Assembly (NCBI RefSeq): GCF_002752355.1
Contig: NZ_MRAV01000009.1
Coordinates: 124,001 to 188,000 of the forward strand
DNA length: 64,000 bases
Source of the DNA: Leucobacter sp. OLIS6
Lineage (GTDB): Bacteria; Actinomycetota; Actinomycetes; Actinomycetales; Microbacteriaceae
Reading direction: 5' to 3'
Positions 61,613 through 64,000 of the stretch are shown piece after piece; within the stretch, counting starts at the first letter, position 1, and each line of letters begins with the position of its first letter. The position numbers and the translations under genes were made by a program. The notes below the pieces were generated by a model. That model worked only from the letters and a program-made list of their open reading frames with translations. It did no database searches and was not told where the DNA came from.

Positions 61613-62572
61613 ATGACGATGACTCCTCCTGTTCCGACTTCCCTGGACGCCTCCCAGAGCATGCCGCTGCTCGATTTCAGCTCGTTCAGCGAAGCCTCCT
61701 CCTCCGCGTTCGTGCCGCTCGCGATCCGCAGCCGCAAGCGCGGCTCCTTCCGCGGCCGCATGCGCACCTCCGAGGTCGATCGGCTCGCGTTCACCGAACT
61801 CGTCGCGACCGCGCACGAGGTGGAGCGCACGCCGAAGCTCATCTCGCAGGGCGGCGACCGCTACATGGTCGGCATCATGCTCGGAGGCTCCGGGATCCTG
61901 GTGCAGGACGGGCGCGAGCTCGTGCTCCGCGAGGGCGATATCACCATCTACGACACGGCCAGGCCGTTCTCGCTGAGCTTCGACGACGAGTCGAAGAACT
62001 TCGTGATCTGCGTCCCGAAGGACATGCTGAACCTGCCGCAGGAACTCGTCGGCGAGCTCACCGCTACCCGCCTGCCCGACGGATCGCGCACCGGGGCGCT
62101 CGCCTCGCAGTTCCTGCTGCATGTGCCCCAGGCGCTGCAGACCTCGTTCCGCGAGGCGAACATCAGCATCGCCCGCACCTCGGTCGGCCTGCTCGAGACG
62201 CTGCTCACGATGGCGCTCGGCGCCGAACGCCTCGAGCAGGATCCGCACCACGTACTGCTCCGCAAGATCCGCGAGTACATCGACGAACACCTGGGCTCCC
62301 CCGAACTGAATCCGGGCCAGATCGCGCTCGCGCACCACATCTCGACGCGGCACCTGCACGGACTGTTCCGCGGCCAGGGCACCACGGTTTCGGCGTACAT
62401 CCGCTCCCAGCGGCTCGAGCGCTGCCGCCGCGACCTGACGAATCCGGCGCTGACCGACCGACCCGTATCGACCATCGCCGCCCGCTGGGGATTCATCGAC
62501 GCGGCCCACTTCAGCCGGGTGTTCCGCGCGCACTTCGGCTCGACGCCCCGCGAGGTGCGAGCCCAGCGCTGA
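61613..62572 (+). CDS. AraC-family regulator (copy 2)
   Basis: A 319-residue regulator with the same architecture as the gene at 55109: AraC-binding-like domain (GDRYMVGIMLGGSG, EGDITIYDTARPFSL) and HTH (ISTRHLHGLFRGQG, WGFIDAAHFSRVFRAHFGSTP). ATG chosen with AAGAGAA upstream; a second ATG lies two codons in. It precedes the cupin/NTF2 genes on the same strand, with a gap of 155 bases. Confidence 0.88.
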   Translation: MTMTPPVPTSLDASQSMPLLDFSSFSEASSSAFVPLAIRSRKRGSFRGRMRTSEVDRLAFTELVATAHEVERTPKLISQGGDRYMVGIMLGGSGILVQDGRELVLREGDITIYDTARPFSLSFDDESKNFVICVPKDMLNLPQELVGELTATRLPDGSRTGALASQFLLHVPQALQTSFREANISIARTSVGLLETLLTMALGAERLEQDPHHVLLRKIREYIDEHLGSPELNPGQIALAHHISTRHLHGLFRGQGTTVSAYIRSQRLERCRRDLTNPALTDRPVSTIAARWGFIDAAHFSRVFRAHFGSTPREVRAQR

Positions 62573-62727
62573 CCGGGTGCGGCTCCGCCGGGAAAAGTCC
62601 CAGACTGACCGTTTCGGGTCCATCGCATACGGGATCGCTGCCCCGTAGCGTGGAACGCACGGGGCGTCGGAGCACCCGGGACAGGTCCGCCGACGCGCCG
62701 GCATACGAGACCCATTCCGGAGGAACC

Positions 62728-63210
62728 ATGTCGAACATCCACGACGACCTGTTCGTCACGAACATGCCGAACATCGCGGCCGATTTCAAGAACGAGGGCG
62801 ACGCCGCGGGCCTGCCCACCCCCACGAACGTGGGCGAGGCGCTCGGGCTGATGCGGTCGAACGAGGTGCCGCAGAGCAAGATCCACATGAGCCACTGCTG
62901 GATCTTCGAGACGGACGAGCCGCAGCACTGGGTCAACGAGCACGAGCACGACTACGACGAGATCCTCATCTGGACGGGCACCGATCCCGAACATCCGAAG
63001 GAGCTCGGCGCGGAGCTGTACTTCGATATCGAGGGCGAGCGCCACACCGTCACCACTTCGGGGTCCGTCTACATCCCGGCGGGCACGCGCCACTGCCCGC
63101 TCGGCTTCACCAAGGTCACACGCCCGTTCACCTTCAGCGCGCTCTCGCTGAGCCCGCTGTACGACTCCGACGAGAACGCCGGTCTGCTCGAGCAGATCGA
63201 CCAGGCCTAG
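62728..63210 (+). CDS. cupin-domain protein (copy 1)
   Basis: A 160-residue single-domain cupin. Motif 1 HEHDYDEILIWTG (H-x-H-x3-E) and motif 2 GSVYIPAGTRHCP supply four metal ligands, so a metal-dependent enzyme such as an oxygenase or isomerase is likely. GGAGGA lies 7 bases before ATG. A paralogue with the same motif 2 starts off the right edge of the window on the other strand. Confidence 0.85.
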   Translation: MSNIHDDLFVTNMPNIAADFKNEGDAAGLPTPTNVGEALGLMRSNEVPQSKIHMSHCWIFETDEPQHWVNEHEHDYDEILIWTGTDPEHPKELGAELYFDIEGERHTVTTSGSVYIPAGTRHCPLGFTKVTRPFTFSALSLSPLYDSDENAGLLEQIDQA

Positions 63211-63259
63211 GCCGCACACCGAGCGGCCGTGCGCCGCTCCGAACCCCGAGGGGATTGCT

Positions 63260-63610
63260 ATGGAAGATCAGGTCAGGGCAGCCGTCGAGCGCTACGTCGC
63301 GGGCGTGAGCGCGAACGACGCGGAGCTGGTGAAGCAGGCGTTCACCGAGGACGGCCGCATGTGGGGCTACCTCGGTGAGGACTTCACCGTGATGACGGCG
63401 GTGGACTTCGCGGAGCAGGTCGTCGCGACCGCTCCCCCGGCGGATCCCGCGTACCGCGCCGAGATCCACGGCATCGAGGTGACCGGCGATATCGCGACGG
63501 CGGTGCTCGACGAGCGGGCGTACCTCGGCTCGGACTTCCGCAACCAGTTCGGCCTGGTGCGGGTGGACGGTGTCTGGCGTATCGCGAGCAAGGTGTTCAC
63601 GACGCGCTGA
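63260..63610 (+). CDS. NTF2-like protein (lumazine-binding/DUF4440 type)
   Basis: A 116-residue NTF2-fold protein (VERYVAGVSANDAELVKQAFTEDGRMWGYLG; C-terminal FGLVRVDGVWRIASKVF). 49 bases after the cupin on the same strand, so probably co-expressed; GAGGGG ribosome site. Role unknown. Confidence 0.8.
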   Translation: MEDQVRAAVERYVAGVSANDAELVKQAFTEDGRMWGYLGEDFTVMTAVDFAEQVVATAPPADPAYRAEIHGIEVTGDIATAVLDERAYLGSDFRNQFGLVRVDGVWRIASKVFTTR

Positions 63611-63626
63611 TCCCGAACCGACCGGC

Positions 63627-63659
63627 AGGGGCCGCACTCCGATCCGGAGTGCGGCCCCT
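63627..63659 (+). terminator. intrinsic terminator of the cupin/NTF2 unit
   Basis: A perfect 15-bp stem (AGGGGCCGCACTCCG and complement) with a 3-base loop, 17 bases after the stop. Confidence 0.7.
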
Positions 63660-63818
63660 CTTCGTGCGCTGGCGGTCCCGTCGGGTGGCATGAGACGCCC
63701 GGTGCGGGTGCAGAGTTTCGGAGATCCGCCCCATTTCGGAGCGCCAGTGGCAGGACCGTCCGAAGATCCGCAGATCTCCGCGCCCGTGCGGTCGGCCGGT
63801 CGCCGACCGGGGACGCGA

Positions 63819-63849
63819 AGGGGCCCGGTATCGACGATCCCGGGCCCCT
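63819..63849 (-). terminator. terminator of the partial cupin gene
   Basis: AGGGGCCCGG pairs with CCGGGCCCCT around an 11-base loop, 15 bases beyond the minus-strand stop at 63865. Confidence 0.55.
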
Positions 63850-63864
63850 GTGAAAATGCGCGCG

Positions 63865-64000
63865 CTACGCGGCCTGCGCGGCGTCCTTGTTGCTCGTGTA
63901 CTTCGGTGCGAGCGACAGCGCGCTGAAGCGGAACGGGCGGTCGACCCGCACGAAATCGAGCGGGCAGTGCACGGTTCCGGCCGGGATGTAGACGGATCCC
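63865..64000 (-). CDS. cupin-domain protein (copy 2), 3' end only
   Basis: The window edge cuts this gene; 44 C-terminal residues and the TAG stop are visible on the minus strand. The fragment begins GSVYIPAGTVHCPLDF and continues RPFRFSALSLAPKY, closely matching the C-terminus of the cupin at 62728 (GSVYIPAGTRHCPLGF, RPFTFSALSLSPLY). The two genes converge. The tail differs (SNKDAAQAA). Confidence 0.75.
   Translation of the reverse strand, partial: GSVYIPAGTVHCPLDFVRVDRPFRFSALSLAPKYTSNKDAAQAA

Overview
The window is GC-rich actinobacterial DNA, dense with genes and carrying short intergenic gaps (none above 300 bases). Three genes point to Actinobacteria: a WhiB1-type regulator, a SigR/RsrA-type thiol-stress pair and polyphosphate glucokinase. 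The cell-wall-binding-repeat surface protein and the catabolic gene content suggest Microbacteriaceae, perhaps Leucobacter-like; that placement is inference. I saw no tRNA, rRNA, CRISPR array, phage or transposase genes.

Left part (1-23.4 kb), mostly housekeeping. An alpha/beta hydrolase is followed by a five-gene peptide/nickel-type ABC importer whose genes overlap by 4 bases. A leftward sigR-rsrA pair faces aroA-rsgA, followed by a bcp peroxiredoxin. Then come a small membrane protein, whiB1, argG, mdh, an aldo/keto reductase, an ankyrin protein, the large helicase hrpA, an AbiEi/DUF559-like protein, polyphosphate glucokinase and an MFS exporter.

Catabolic island (23.4-44.9 kb). First is an XRE-cupin regulator divergent from an agmatinase-like ureohydrolase, an NTF2-like protein, an NCS1 permease and a cyclase-type hydrolase, then a succinate-semialdehyde dehydrogenase. 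Next is a methylcitrate-cycle operon (gntR-prpD-prpB-prpC). Then an aromatic block: two paralogous ThDP enzymes (one apparently lacking its ThDP motif) bracket a 3-hydroxybenzoate-4-monooxygenase-like enzyme, an IclR regulator, an MHS transporter, and a second flavin monooxygenase sandwiched between two DUF3237 genes with a divergent TetR.

Right part (45-64 kb). A DEAD-box helicase with an in-frame 42-bp repeat array, an ABC exporter, and a 1155-residue mosaic surface protein are followed by a LysR/YeiH pair. A second amine/aldehyde catabolic region holds an APH-type kinase, a class-III aminotransferase resembling the phospholyases, an aldehyde dehydrogenase, TetR and two paralogous AraC regulators. 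The window ends with two related cupin genes facing each other; the second is cut by the edge.

Regulation visible in the sequence: many genes have a TANNNT-like -10 element only 6-7 bases before the start codon, suggesting leaderless mRNAs. There is a good SigR-type autoregulatory promoter for sigR, a shared 19-bp candidate operator linking the 3-hydroxybenzoate hydroxylase and MHS transporter genes, and a leader stem that would occlude the whiB1 start codon.
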